A DNA stretch of 64,000 nt from Clostridia bacterium (GTDB taxonomy: Bacteria; Bacillota; Clostridia; Christensenellales; Borkfalkiaceae), in contig CAAGAM010000020.1 in NCBI GenBank assembly GCA_900767815.1, forward strand, positions 1 through 64,000, written 5' to 3'. Below the pieces are notes generated by a model. That model worked only from the letters and a program-made list of their open reading frames with translations. It was not told the origin of the DNA and searched no databases. Positions 53,301-61,383 of the stretch are shown here, one piece after another. A program made the translations under genes and the position numbers. Position 1 is the first letter of the stretch. The number at the start of each line of letters is the position of its first letter.

Positions 53301-54791
53301 GCGCTCAGGTACGTCGGGAAATACGCGTTCTCCGGAACGAAGCTTGAAGAAGTGGAACTTCCCGCAAGTTTCGATTCGGTCGCATACGAATACAAGTGGA
53401 ACGATTACGACGAAAAGGGCAGACTTACGGAAGTGCGCGTCCGCAAAGAAACGTCGTATGGCGAAGGCGCGTTTGCGAACATAAAAACGCTTAAGAGTAT
53501 AACGGCAAACGGTAAAAACATTTATTCGGAATCCGGCGTATTATTAGCGAAAACGGCAGACGGAATCGTGGTGTTGCAGTATCCGACGAAGAAGGAAGGC
53601 GAAAGCTATATAACACCGGACGGAACGGTGGCAATAGCCGACAGCGCGTTTGAAAACGTAGAGAATCTGAAAGAGATAGAGTTTTCGCATACGATGAAGA
53701 AAGTCGGGATCTACGCATTTTACAAAAGTTCCGTAACGAAATACACGTTCAACAGTGTGGAAGCGCCGGAACTCATGTCGGAATATGTAGACGCGAGCGC
53801 GATTGCCGACAATACGATCGAGAAGGTACTGTTCGGACGCGGCTCAACGAGTTATTTAGGCGCGACGATTTACTACGCAAACTTTTTTGATTACGTGGCG
53901 AAGCGAATATACAACGATGTATTCACTGCCGCATACAAGACGGCGGATTTCGGACTGACGGCAATAATACCGAAGAACGGAACGGGCTATGACAATCAGG
54001 TCTGGGCGAACTTCTTCACGATCGAGAAGACGGAAGAAAACAAAGCGGACGAGACGACGAACGCGTTCAAACAAGCGCTGGCGAAAGTAAAAGCCGAAAA
54101 GAGTGTGGCAGAAATCTCGGCGGCAGCGACGAAGGCGGAGATCGAAAAAATATCCGAACTTGCGGAACAAGCCAGAGAAGCATTTAATCTGATCGGAAAA
54201 CCGGAACAGCTTGAGCTGGTAGAGGGCGAACTGGAAGAGCTGACGACGTATGAAAGCGCGCTGAGAGCGAAAAAAGCGGAGCTTGGAGAAGCGGTAAAAG
54301 TCAAAGAGTTCATGATATCGTCGTCGCCGAAAAAGATAAGATACGTATCGGGCGAAAGTTTTGACGGAACAGGGATGGTGTTGAAGCTTATATTCGAAGA
54401 CAAATCCGAACTTGTCGTAAAAGACTACGTCGTAGATAAAACGGTATTGAAATACGGCGATGACAGAATTGTTATAAGTTGTGAATACGACGGAGAAAAA
54501 TACACTGTCGAACAGCTTCTTAACGTAGAGCGCGCAAGCGAAAGCGGCAGCGATAGCGAAAGCGGCAGCGAGAGCGGCAGTGAGAGCGAGCCGAGCGAAA
54601 GCACGTCGGGCGAAGAAAGCGGCAGCGAGCCGGGAAGCGGAAACGAATCCGGACAAAACAAAGGATGCGCGGCGGTGTTTGGAATAGTCGGCGGAATTGC
54701 GGCGGCGATAGTCGCAGCGGTAGCAGTGGCGGCAATTATGTTTACCAAAAAGAAAAAGTCGAACGGAAAAGAGGCGGACGATGAAAGATAA
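47304..54791 (+). CDS. Giant surface subtilase with PA, Ig-like and BspA leucine-rich repeats, C-terminal anchor
   Basis: This 2495-aa secreted peptidase has a signal peptide ending near residue 30 and a propeptide-like region to ~185. It has an S8 catalytic domain with Asp216 (VAVLDTGLDYSH), His289 (STHGTHVAGI) and Ser645 (GTSMAAPNMAG). The His-Ser gap holds a protease-associated domain (~488-582). Fn3-like and other beta domains follow to ~1290, then a Big_2-like domain (~1304-1383). BspA-type LRR_5 repeats run ~1390-2155 (CFKNNTTIKRIVLPGTLTEI and many AF-x-C/N-T-x-L units). A coiled coil (~2250-2330), Big_3-like domain, Ser/Glu/Gly linker and one transmembrane helix (~2455-2477) with KKKKS tail end it. 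No LPXTG sorting motif; anchoring is by the helix. Five peptide-uptake genes follow. Confidence 0.92.
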   Translation: MNKRKRKAIGIIQAVMAIALCIAMGTTAAYPNNSKATAEMVGKTISGSLIKTDKDASELRSKYFSSDVVKTSAKTYEGKRWIIVGLEGGDLYSAYKTEGAADEEFSEYVSSGRGISLKNAIDREHSEFLKKLDAKGIKYDYKYSYSVLNNGVALKVDADGYNAISKMSEVKSIEFSERYAEPQVAVKNDANVYTTGIYDSSDITEKGEGMVVAVLDTGLDYSHEAFQTMPKSPSWSKADVAEKIANAKADGKTFYAKADVNDVYYNAKIPYAYDYADDDADVYPSYSTHGTHVAGIVAGKSDYVVNEETNEKFIGVAPEAQLVICKVFTDNLDSDGLGGADTIDIISAVSDCVALGVDVINMSLGSSAGFAKESDDNENDRLLNKIYASVKEAGISLVVAASNDFSSGYGGGNGTNLATNPDSGTVGSPSTYDSALSVASINGQKSAYIQANDDENQVAFITEASDGDGNELHFVEQLYKLAGKTSGELRYKYVVIGGVGRATNYTTRLKKELQDKGEYDGTIALVKRGDTTFEEKVRNAMDAGADAVIIYNNVSGTIRMSLGEVNNPVPTCAITMDAGKKIVEGARRNVGVMQINSTFEAGPFMSDFSSWGPMPDLQLKPEITAHGGEITSAVPGGYDVYSGTSMAAPNMAGAIALLRQNLKKQGLSGKELTARVNQVLMSTATIAKNAEDNPYSPRKQGAGLAGIKNAIETESYITVNDKDGNVRDKTKIELYDDKAKTGVYEFEFTINNISGNEETYSPKVYVMTETLASDNKTVAEKADMLDDSTIEIWKDGVKTDGNITVPENGTTTVKVRITLSAATKSKLDKNFKNGMYIEGFVSLTGEGDTKVTIGLPYLAFYGDWNDAPLFDYSIYDIAESEKDTSIPAEDKLKASAAETRVLGRYFDDKYIIALGSYLYSMSETDVQIYAEKEKAAVSIFDEENDRTIYEVYMVYAGLLRGANTMEIEVKDSATGEVLFQKTQKKVSKSYAAGGSNRGAAITLEIDPKEWNLKNNSTYEVRLKGTLDYAGGENANNNEFDFTFTIDYEAPQILDYRIRFDPYTENKKVKYNIYMDVDVQDNQYVMDVMPCYVRDDKGTNRLTLATEYPVPVYGGKGEKSTVTIDITDYYETLVKSGEMYLTVEDYAMNQTMYKVSLENATEYPEGVTLSTADGKLRETGETETGKDSDGTEYKYPVYDLELSRNELYAATVATTPDATMSQTLSWVSADGSEKVAVKGTEIYAKASGNATLYLKSGTGTDATTYAKLNVYVGSAEMSQAVIDKIELESVFNASNYVTDIDGGATLTIHPNQTIQIKPSVSPWYITDVEYKYTSSNVNLITVDELGNITAGNRKGNASVTVTVTDKRAGMSKTMKKTVQVTVGDIYRISNYTLYDYYGGENCEIPKDKNVMYLDEDCFKNNTTIKRIVLPGTLTEIPKNAFEGCVNLEEVVIPSQLTTINEGAFKNCKQLKKITLIKFTDRENVVHDEYYGALTVGKSAFENCTKLTDIENSGRLTTAYDSAFAGCTSLKSIDITELRVTGREVFRGCTALETVNTSEYTNIGESMFEGCTSLRSFTYYGTYLKAGVFMGCTNMTQIIFATKESFNGIGTSALAETKIESVKLPSGKYTVEENAFGGCKLLKTLDIDEAEVEFAQKAFAGAIRFESGKTSGFRVNGTANGENAKYKTVDGVLYNREMTKLIAVPEQTSEYELPATVTELGAGSMSGLAITGTIDLGNVTKLGAYALSSSGYTSVKLNPGIKTIPEGLFAGMAKLKTVEGIEAVEEIGAYAFRNSGVESIEFPKLKKIGEYAFGNAKLKTITAENLEEIGANAFASTRLTAARFAKASKLGERAFENCTTLREVTLGGVTETGAYVFRNTPNLESVEYGAGTTEIGAYAFYSTRVRSNLRRVKFTNVAKISEFAFYNSGALEALDLSGTTEIGDYAFYGCAGLKAVNFGTVEKIGAGAFSGTNITTAELTKATEIGANAFNNVPLESVTFGALRYVGKYAFSGTKLEEVELPASFDSVAYEYKWNDYDEKGRLTEVRVRKETSYGEGAFANIKTLKSITANGKNIYSESGVLLAKTADGIVVLQYPTKKEGESYITPDGTVAIADSAFENVENLKEIEFSHTMKKVGIYAFYKSSVTKYTFNSVEAPELMSEYVDASAIADNTIEKVLFGRGSTSYLGATIYYANFFDYVAKRIYNDVFTAAYKTADFGLTAIIPKNGTGYDNQVWANFFTIEKTEENKADETTNAFKQALAKVKAEKSVAEISAAATKAEIEKISELAEQAREAFNLIGKPEQLELVEGELEELTTYESALRAKKAELGEAVKVKEFMISSSPKKIRYVSGESFDGTGMVLKLIFEDKSELVVKDYVVDKTVLKYGDDRIVISCEYDGEKYTVEQLLNVERASESGSDSESGSESGSESEPSESTSGEESGSEPGSGNESGQNKGCAAVFGIVGGIAAAIVAAVAVAAIMFTKKKKSNGKEADDER

Positions 54792-55923
54792 AACGAAGAA
54801 AAAGAAGACGTTGCCGATTTTGGTGTTCGGTATGGTTGCGTGTATAATGTGCCTGTTGCTCGCGTCGTGCGGAAAAACGGAAGCGAAACAGTATGATTGC
54901 CTTGTGACGTTTGATTATAACGTCGGGACCATAGAAGCGAACTATAAAAACCAATATCTGGGAGTAAAGAAAGGGTCTTTAGTGGGATTAAAACCCGGAG
55001 ACCGTTCGGATTTTGAAGAAGCGACGATCCGTGGATATTATCTGGAAGCGTGGTACACGGCCAAAACGGATGAAGCCGGCAACGTTGTAAAAGATGCGAC
55101 GACGGGCAGGGTGGAACCCGGCGAGAAATGGGATTTCGAGACGATGACGGTGGAAAGCGATCTTACGCTTTACGCAAATCTTATCCGCGTGGCAGAGATG
55201 AAGTATGTAGACGTTGACGTATACGTGGAAAATCCCGAAGCGGAAGGAGCGGTGTTATCCGTAAAAAGCGACAGACCCGGGACCCGCAGAGCGAAGCCGA
55301 GCAGTGTGTTGGCTCCGAAGAAGAGCGGGTATACGCTGTTGGAGTATTATAAAGACGCGGAATGCACGGAAGTGTTCGAATGGCCGTACATTGTAACGAC
55401 GGAAGACGTAACGGTATACGTAAAATTCATAGAAGGAGACTGGGCGATCGTAAGGACGGCGAAAGAGCTGATATCGGCAATAGTGGGACAGAAGAATATT
55501 TATCTCGTAAACGATATAGATTTTGCCGGAACGGATTGGGCGCGAAACGATTACAACGCAGAGTTCAACGGAAACGGACACACAGTCAGGAATATATCTT
55601 ACAAGCGAGTATGCACGAAGAACGTCAAGGATTCGGGGTTATTCGGAACGCTTAAGAGCGGAGCGAACATACACGACGTAATATTCGAGAACGTGAAACT
55701 CGAGTTTAAAGTGGCGTTAGGAGACCATAAATCCGGATTTATCGCGTATGCGGCAGAACAAGGCGCAAAGCTCACGAACGTAACGATAAGCGGAACGTTG
55801 TATTACGATTACGGTACAAGCGTAGGCTCGGAGTATAATACGTGGATAATGGAAGACAAATCGACGAGTACGGACTGCGATTACAGTAAAGTAACGGCGG
55901 TCGAAACGAAGATAAAGGATTAA
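54781..55923 (+). CDS. Surface lipoprotein with InlB-like repeats and GLUG-like segment
   Basis: The start overlaps the subtilase end by 11 nt, so the two are coupled. The 380-aa product has lipobox LLASCGK (Cys near residue 30). Two Listeria-Bacteroides-type repeats follow (YYLEAWYTAKTDEAGN with LTLYANL, then YTLLEYYKDAECTEVFEWPY with VTVYVKFIEG). The C-terminal ~160 residues have GLUG/beta-helix character (YLVNDIDFAGTDW, FNGNGHTVRNISY, SGLFGTLKSGANIHDVIFEN). Such domains occur in adhesins. By position it may help the protease bind substrate or hand peptides to the importer, but that is inference. Confidence 0.8.
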   Translation: MKDKTKKKKTLPILVFGMVACIMCLLLASCGKTEAKQYDCLVTFDYNVGTIEANYKNQYLGVKKGSLVGLKPGDRSDFEEATIRGYYLEAWYTAKTDEAGNVVKDATTGRVEPGEKWDFETMTVESDLTLYANLIRVAEMKYVDVDVYVENPEAEGAVLSVKSDRPGTRRAKPSSVLAPKKSGYTLLEYYKDAECTEVFEWPYIVTTEDVTVYVKFIEGDWAIVRTAKELISAIVGQKNIYLVNDIDFAGTDWARNDYNAEFNGNGHTVRNISYKRVCTKNVKDSGLFGTLKSGANIHDVIFENVKLEFKVALGDHKSGFIAYAAEQGAKLTNVTISGTLYYDYGTSVGSEYNTWIMEDKSTSTDCDYSKVTAVETKIKD

Positions 55924-55969
55924 AAAAGAAAATTAAGATATACAAAAAACAGAAAAAGGAGCAGGAACA

Positions 55970-58612
55970 ATGAAGATAGCAAAGAAGCTAACGGCAATAA
56001 CAATGGCGTGTTTATTCGCGGTCTGCAGTATGGGAGTTATGACGTCGTGCAAACCGAAGGACGGATCGACGAGCGAAAACCCGACCGAATCGACGAATAC
56101 TCCGAACGAAAGCAATCGTCCGGAACAGAAATACGATCCGGAAACGAGACCGCTCACGATGAGCATCTCAACGCCGGACGGGGTATTCAGCCCGTATTTC
56201 TCGACGTCCGCCTACGATTCGACGATAACGGGAATGACGCAGATCGGCATGCTCAGCACGGATCATCAGGGCAACATCGTGTGCGGAGACAACGAACCGA
56301 CGGTAGCAAAGGATTATACGATAACCCAGGGCACGGAAACGACGACGTACGAATTTCTTATAAAGAACGGAATCAAGTATTCGGACGGAGAGCCGCTCAC
56401 GATAAAAGACGTCTTGTTCAATCTTTACACATATCTCGACCCGGCGTATACAGGCTCGTCGACGATATATTCTACGGATATAGTCGGGCTAAAGAGTTAT
56501 CGTCAACAGCAGGCGGTAGCAGGCGACGAAGAAGCCTTCGAGCAGCAGTTCGTGGATGAAGCGAACATCAGAATCCAGAACCTGATAGATTTTGTAAAAT
56601 ACACGTATCCCGGCACGAAAGAGGACGACAGACCGTCGGACAGTTGGAGTGAGGAAGAAAAAGCGTCGTTAACGAAGGATTTTGCGACTGTAGCGGCAAA
56701 ATTCAAGGAAGAGCTTACGACGGACTGGAACTCTATAGACAAAGAGTCGTATAAAGACTGGAATTTCACGGAAGTATGGCAAATCTTTATGTATAACGAC
56801 GGCGGAATGAGCGAGTTATTGCAAACGACGGCGGACGGAAAATTATATAAAGACGAAAACGGGAATTACAAGCTTGACGAAACGGAAGCGAAAGATTTCT
56901 ACGACACGTCAATAAAGCCGTATATAGACGAGCATAAAGAACTTAAAGCGGAAGACGCGGTAAAGGAATTTTGCATAAACAGCGTATTCGGGTCGTATTT
57001 CACGGTACAGGGAGACGGATACGATATGACTGCGACGTCAGGAGATAAAATCACGACGATCGTAAAATATTGGGGAACTGCAACGACGATCCTGGATTTA
57101 TTCACGGCTGAAGCCAAGAGTGCGTACTTTGCGGGCAGCGAAAAAGCGGTACCGAACATCAGCGGAATCACGACGCGAAAAGAAAAAAGCAGATTCAACG
57201 GGAAGTCATTGGACGGAGAATACGACGTACTTACAATTAAAATCAACGGAGTAGATCCGAAGGCGATATACAATTTTGCATTCACGGTTGCACCGATGCA
57301 TTACTATTCGACAACGTCGTGGACGCATCCGAAGACGGGCAAGACGAAGAATTATATAGCGTCGTTCAACGGCACGACGGAATTCGGTCTGGAATTCGGA
57401 ACGATCGAGTTCATGAACGAAGTAATCAACGCGAAGGCGAAAGTGGGACTTCCGATGGGAGCGGGAGCATACATGGCGTCAAACGCGACGGGCAGCGGAA
57501 AAGTAACGAGCGATAATTTTTTCAACAACAATTTCGTATATTACGAGAGGAACCCGTATTTTGAAACGGTAGGCAGCGGGTTATCGAACGCGAAAATCAA
57601 GTATATAAAATATAAGGTAGTAGAAACAGATCAAACGATCAATGCATTAGCGAACGGCGATATTGATTACGGAGATCCGAGCGCGACGCAGGAAAACATC
57701 CAGGCAGTGCAGGAAGCGAAACTCGGGCACGTAGAGATAATGACGAGCGGATACGGATACGTCGGAATCAACCCGAGATTTGTTCCGAATATCAACGTAA
57801 GACGAGCGATCATGAAAGCGTTCGACACAGAACTGATAACAAGTAACTATTATAAAGGCGGACTTGCGCAGATTATATACAGACCGATGTCCACAACGAG
57901 CTGGGCATATCCGAAGGGAGTAGGCGTATACAAGAACGGCGACTTGAACTACGCGTTCGATTCGACGGGAGCGGAGATAGAAGCACTGGTAAAAGCCGCG
58001 GGATACACGAAGAACTCTCAGGGCGTGTACGAAAAGACGGTGGAAGGCTTCGGCAAAGATACGCTCAACTACAAATTCACTATAGCCGGCGCATCAACCG
58101 ACCACCCGGCATATGCGATGTTCTTAAAAGCTCAGAACATATTGAACAGCGTAGGATTCGACGTAAAGGTAGTAACGTCTCAGACGGCGTTAAGCGATTT
58201 GTCGGCGGGAAAACTTGCGGTCTGGGCAGCGGCATGGGGGTCGACGATTGATCCCGACATGTATCAGGTATACCATATCGATTCGCAGGCAAGTTCGACG
58301 AACAACTGGGGATATAAGCAGATAAAAGCAGGCAAGAACAGCACGTATCAGACAGAATACAAATTGGTAACGGATCTCAGTGAATTGATAGATGCGGGCA
58401 GGGCGACGACGGATACAGAGGAAAGGAAGTATATCTATTCGCAGGCACTCGATTTGATTATGGAATTAGCGGTAGAATTCCCGACGTATCAGAGAAACGA
58501 TATGTCGGCGTTCAACAAAACGGTACTGGACGAATCGACGATGACGCCGGCGGATCAAAGATCGCCATACAACGGACTTCTTTCGAGGATCTGGGAATTG
58601 AATTATCTGTAA
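55970..58612 (+). CDS. Oligopeptide ABC transporter substrate-binding lipoprotein (SBP_bac_5)
   Basis: This extracytoplasmic peptide-binding protein is tethered by a lipobox (MTSCKPK, Cys near residue 26). Family features: an early TISTPDG-like strand, YEFLIKNGIKYSDGEPLTIKDVLFN near 130-155, PMGAGAYM near 495, and INPRFVPNINVRRAIMKAFD near 600-620. At 880 aa it is far longer than the ~540 usual for OppA/DppA; the extra ~280 residues lie mostly between ~190 and ~440 (KFKEELTTDWNSIDKESY and onward), inside the lobe after the first signature. GGAGCAGG precedes the ATG 46 nt after the lipoprotein stop. Permease and ATPase genes follow in the standard order. Confidence 0.9.
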   Translation: MKIAKKLTAITMACLFAVCSMGVMTSCKPKDGSTSENPTESTNTPNESNRPEQKYDPETRPLTMSISTPDGVFSPYFSTSAYDSTITGMTQIGMLSTDHQGNIVCGDNEPTVAKDYTITQGTETTTYEFLIKNGIKYSDGEPLTIKDVLFNLYTYLDPAYTGSSTIYSTDIVGLKSYRQQQAVAGDEEAFEQQFVDEANIRIQNLIDFVKYTYPGTKEDDRPSDSWSEEEKASLTKDFATVAAKFKEELTTDWNSIDKESYKDWNFTEVWQIFMYNDGGMSELLQTTADGKLYKDENGNYKLDETEAKDFYDTSIKPYIDEHKELKAEDAVKEFCINSVFGSYFTVQGDGYDMTATSGDKITTIVKYWGTATTILDLFTAEAKSAYFAGSEKAVPNISGITTRKEKSRFNGKSLDGEYDVLTIKINGVDPKAIYNFAFTVAPMHYYSTTSWTHPKTGKTKNYIASFNGTTEFGLEFGTIEFMNEVINAKAKVGLPMGAGAYMASNATGSGKVTSDNFFNNNFVYYERNPYFETVGSGLSNAKIKYIKYKVVETDQTINALANGDIDYGDPSATQENIQAVQEAKLGHVEIMTSGYGYVGINPRFVPNINVRRAIMKAFDTELITSNYYKGGLAQIIYRPMSTTSWAYPKGVGVYKNGDLNYAFDSTGAEIEALVKAAGYTKNSQGVYEKTVEGFGKDTLNYKFTIAGASTDHPAYAMFLKAQNILNSVGFDVKVVTSQTALSDLSAGKLAVWAAAWGSTIDPDMYQVYHIDSQASSTNNWGYKQIKAGKNSTYQTEYKLVTDLSELIDAGRATTDTEERKYIYSQALDLIMELAVEFPTYQRNDMSAFNKTVLDESTMTPADQRSPYNGLLSRIWELNYL

Positions 58613-58672
58613 GAAGAAAGAACAGACATAAGCATGCATACGGGAAGAACCGAAATGCGAAACGAAAAAAGA

Positions 58673-58704
58673 CGCGCCGCGAAACAAGAGAAAGAAGCGG
58701 CGCG
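58673..58704 (+). promoter_or_regulatory. GC-rich intercistronic hairpin without T run
   Basis: CGCGCCGC (58673-58680) pairs perfectly with GCGGCGCG (58697-58704). With no T run it is unlikely to be a terminator. It may protect the binding-protein message from 3' decay, raising its level over the permeases, as in mal-type operons. Confidence 0.6.
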
Positions 58705-58719
58705 GCAGGACATTAACCT

Positions 58720-60210
58720 ATGGATATGTTAAAATATGTAGTAAAAAGATTGCTGATATCCGTATTGATACTGTTCGGAGTGTCGGTAATAATTTACTCG
58801 CTTGCAAGGATGATGCCGACGGACTACGTTGATCAGCAGTATTCCTCGGCGGTGTCGCAAGGTACGATGAAGCAAGAGGACGTAGACCGAATCAAGGAAT
58901 TATACGGTTTGTCGATGCCCGACGCCTATCTTAAGATAAAGCCGGGCGAAGGGAGCGGATTTGCGGACAAGACCTTTACCAAAAACACTAAAAAAGTAAC
59001 CTACGAAGAAGACGTGACGTTGGGGCTTAAAAGCTATGCGGAGTGGTACTCGGGAGATTACGACGGTGCGCATAACACAAGGCTCGTATTAACCGCGGAA
59101 AAAGATAAAGACGGCGCATATACGAACAAAGGGACGTATACGATATACAAAGTCGAAAGCAAAGGCGCGAACGTATCCGGCGAAACGGCGACGGAGAGTA
59201 CGAACGGAAGCGAAAGCGAGAGTGCAAGCGATAACAGGCTCATAACGCTCGATGAAGTATTAACGGTAGTGGAAAGCGGGACGTGGCAGATGGAAGAAAT
59301 CGCCGACGAAAACGATTTTACGACGATAAGAAGTCTCACGTTTCAGAAAAAAGACGGGACGACGATGACGGTGAGCGTAGAATATAAAGAAGCGTCGGGA
59401 TGGAACAAATTCGGCGCGATACTCGGCGGATATTTTACCTGGCTCGGGAATATGCTCAAAGGCGACCTCGGAATGTCGTTCAAGTATAAAAAACCCGTAA
59501 AGGACGTAATCACGCAGAATATGGGTATATCGTTCGCGATAGCGTTTGTAGCGACGGTGTTACAGTTTCTTATAGCGATACCGCTCGGAATCAAAGCGGC
59601 GGTGCATCAATACGGCGTAGTGGACTACACGGTAACGGTGTTCGCGATGATAGGAATATCGCTTCCGACGTTCTTTCTGGCGGCTCTCGCGATAAGGCTA
59701 TTCGCGGTACAGCTCGGGTGGTTCGAAGTCGGCGGCATAGCATCGGGCTCGCTCCCGATGGATGCGACGTGGTTGCAGCGACTCGGCGATACGCTCTGGC
59801 ACATGGTGCTTCCGATGTCGGTTCTGGTAATATTGTCCATAGGGTCGCTCATGCGATATACGAGAACGAATACGCTTGAAGCCTTGAAGGCAGACTACGT
59901 AAGAACGGCGAGAGCAAAAGGCTTGAGCGAACGTAAGGTAATATACAAACACGTATTCAGAAACACGATGATACCGCTCGTAACGATGATGGCGGGAATA
60001 CTCCCGAGCTTATTCGGCGGCGCGATGATAACCGAAACGGTGTTCAGTATCCCCGGTATCGGTAAACTCGCATACGACGCGCTCGTCGTAGCGGATATAC
60101 CGTTCATCATGGGATATAACATGTTTATATCCGTGCTTACGGTAATAGGAACGCTTTTAAGCGATCTTATGTACGCGGTGGTAGACCCGAGAGTAAAGCT
60201 CGGCAAGTAA
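58720..60210 (+). CDS. Oligopeptide ABC transporter permease (OppB-like) with large extracellular insertion
   Basis: This 496-aa inner-membrane subunit starts with the OppB/DppB motif YVVKRLLISVLILFGVSVIIYSLAR-like helix; the DYVDQQY region follows. The core permease starts near ~245 (GDLGMSFKYKKPVKDVI) and carries the coupling EAA loop TLEALKADYVRTARAKGL near 386-403. Normal OppB is ~310-330 aa; the surplus is a soluble insertion of ~150 residues between helix 1 and the core, including a Ser/Glu-rich linker (NGSESESASDN). That loop would face outside, next to the binding protein. Confidence 0.9.
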   Translation: MDMLKYVVKRLLISVLILFGVSVIIYSLARMMPTDYVDQQYSSAVSQGTMKQEDVDRIKELYGLSMPDAYLKIKPGEGSGFADKTFTKNTKKVTYEEDVTLGLKSYAEWYSGDYDGAHNTRLVLTAEKDKDGAYTNKGTYTIYKVESKGANVSGETATESTNGSESESASDNRLITLDEVLTVVESGTWQMEEIADENDFTTIRSLTFQKKDGTTMTVSVEYKEASGWNKFGAILGGYFTWLGNMLKGDLGMSFKYKKPVKDVITQNMGISFAIAFVATVLQFLIAIPLGIKAAVHQYGVVDYTVTVFAMIGISLPTFFLAALAIRLFAVQLGWFEVGGIASGSLPMDATWLQRLGDTLWHMVLPMSVLVILSIGSLMRYTRTNTLEALKADYVRTARAKGLSERKVIYKHVFRNTMIPLVTMMAGILPSLFGGAMITETVFSIPGIGKLAYDALVVADIPFIMGYNMFISVLTVIGTLLSDLMYAVVDPRVKLGK

Positions 60211-60220
60211 GGAGAGAGGT

Positions 60221-61375
60221 ATGGAAGAAAAAGAAAAAGACTTAATAGTGAACAATCCGACCGACACTCTTTACGGCGTAGAAAACAGAGTGGAAACGCT
60301 CGTTAATGCCGATTCGGACGAGATAAAAACTCTTCTTGCGGACAAAAACGCGTTCGGGGCATACAAAGAGACGAAAGACGAAACAAGCACGGAGGAAGTA
60401 ACGAGCAGAACGTTAAGTCCCGGAATGATAGTATTAAAGAGATTTTTCCGTTCGAAACTCTCGATGACCGGTCTTATAATGCTTATCGTGCTTTTCGTGT
60501 TTTCGTTTTTAGGTCCTCTGCTTCCTTTTTCCTGCATATGGAAGGAAAGAGAATCGGACGAATCGAAGAAAGTAACGGAAGAATACGCCGTGCCGATAGA
60601 AAATCCTACGTACGGAAAAACACCGGTATACATCGTCACGTACTCGGAACCGACGAACTATCTGAAACCTTCATGGGACCACCTGTTGGGCACAGATGAC
60701 AAGGGATTCGACGTGTTTTCGAGATTGATGTACGGCGGGAGAGTATCGCTGACGGTCGGGTTTGTGGTAATAATACTCGAAACGCTGTTAGGCGTGCTGC
60801 TCGGCGGCCTGGCAGGCTATTTCGGACGCTGGGTAGATCAGGTAATAATGCGAATAGTGGATATATTTAACTGTGTTCCGACGTTACCGATGATGATGAT
60901 AATAGGCGTGGCGTTGGACGCGAAGGACGTGACGGGTCCGGCGAAGTTATATATAATGATGGCGATGCTTACGTTATTCGGCTGGGCGGGAACGGCAAGG
61001 CTCGTAAGAGGACAGATATTGTCGTTAAGAGAGCAGGATTTCATGCTCAGCGCCGAAGCGAGCGGCTTGCCCGTATGGAGAAAAATATTCAAGCACTTAA
61101 TTCCCAACGTAATGCCGCAGCTTATAGTGTCTATGACGTTAGGCTTGGGCGGGATAATCTTAACGGAAGCGACGCTCGGATATTTAGGAATAGGACTTCC
61201 CGCGGAGTACGCAACGTGGGGTAATATGATAAACGCCGCAGCAAACAACACGGCGTTGAGGCTCTATCCCAATCTTTGGATATCTCCGGGAATTTGTATC
61301 GTACTTGCGGTGCTTGCGTTCAACTTTGTGGGCGACGGACTCCGCGACGCATACGATCCTAAGGCAATGAGGTAA
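60221..61375 (+). CDS. Oligopeptide ABC transporter permease (OppC-like)
   Basis: The 384-aa second permease has an N-terminal cytoplasmic extension of ~70 residues, helix 1 (LIMLIVLFVFSFLGPLLPF), an expanded outer loop with KERESDESKKVTEEY, the GTDDKGFDVFSRLMYGGRVS motif typical of OppC/DppC, and EAA loop ASGLPVWRKIFKHLIPN near 285. The start follows GGAGAGAGG, 10 nt after OppB. It forms the channel with OppB. Confidence 0.93.
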   Translation: MEEKEKDLIVNNPTDTLYGVENRVETLVNADSDEIKTLLADKNAFGAYKETKDETSTEEVTSRTLSPGMIVLKRFFRSKLSMTGLIMLIVLFVFSFLGPLLPFSCIWKERESDESKKVTEEYAVPIENPTYGKTPVYIVTYSEPTNYLKPSWDHLLGTDDKGFDVFSRLMYGGRVSLTVGFVVIILETLLGVLLGGLAGYFGRWVDQVIMRIVDIFNCVPTLPMMMIIGVALDAKDVTGPAKLYIMMAMLTLFGWAGTARLVRGQILSLREQDFMLSAEASGLPVWRKIFKHLIPNVMPQLIVSMTLGLGGIILTEATLGYLGIGLPAEYATWGNMINAAANNTALRLYPNLWISPGICIVLAVLAFNFVGDGLRDAYDPKAMR

Positions 61376-61383
61376 GGAAAAAC

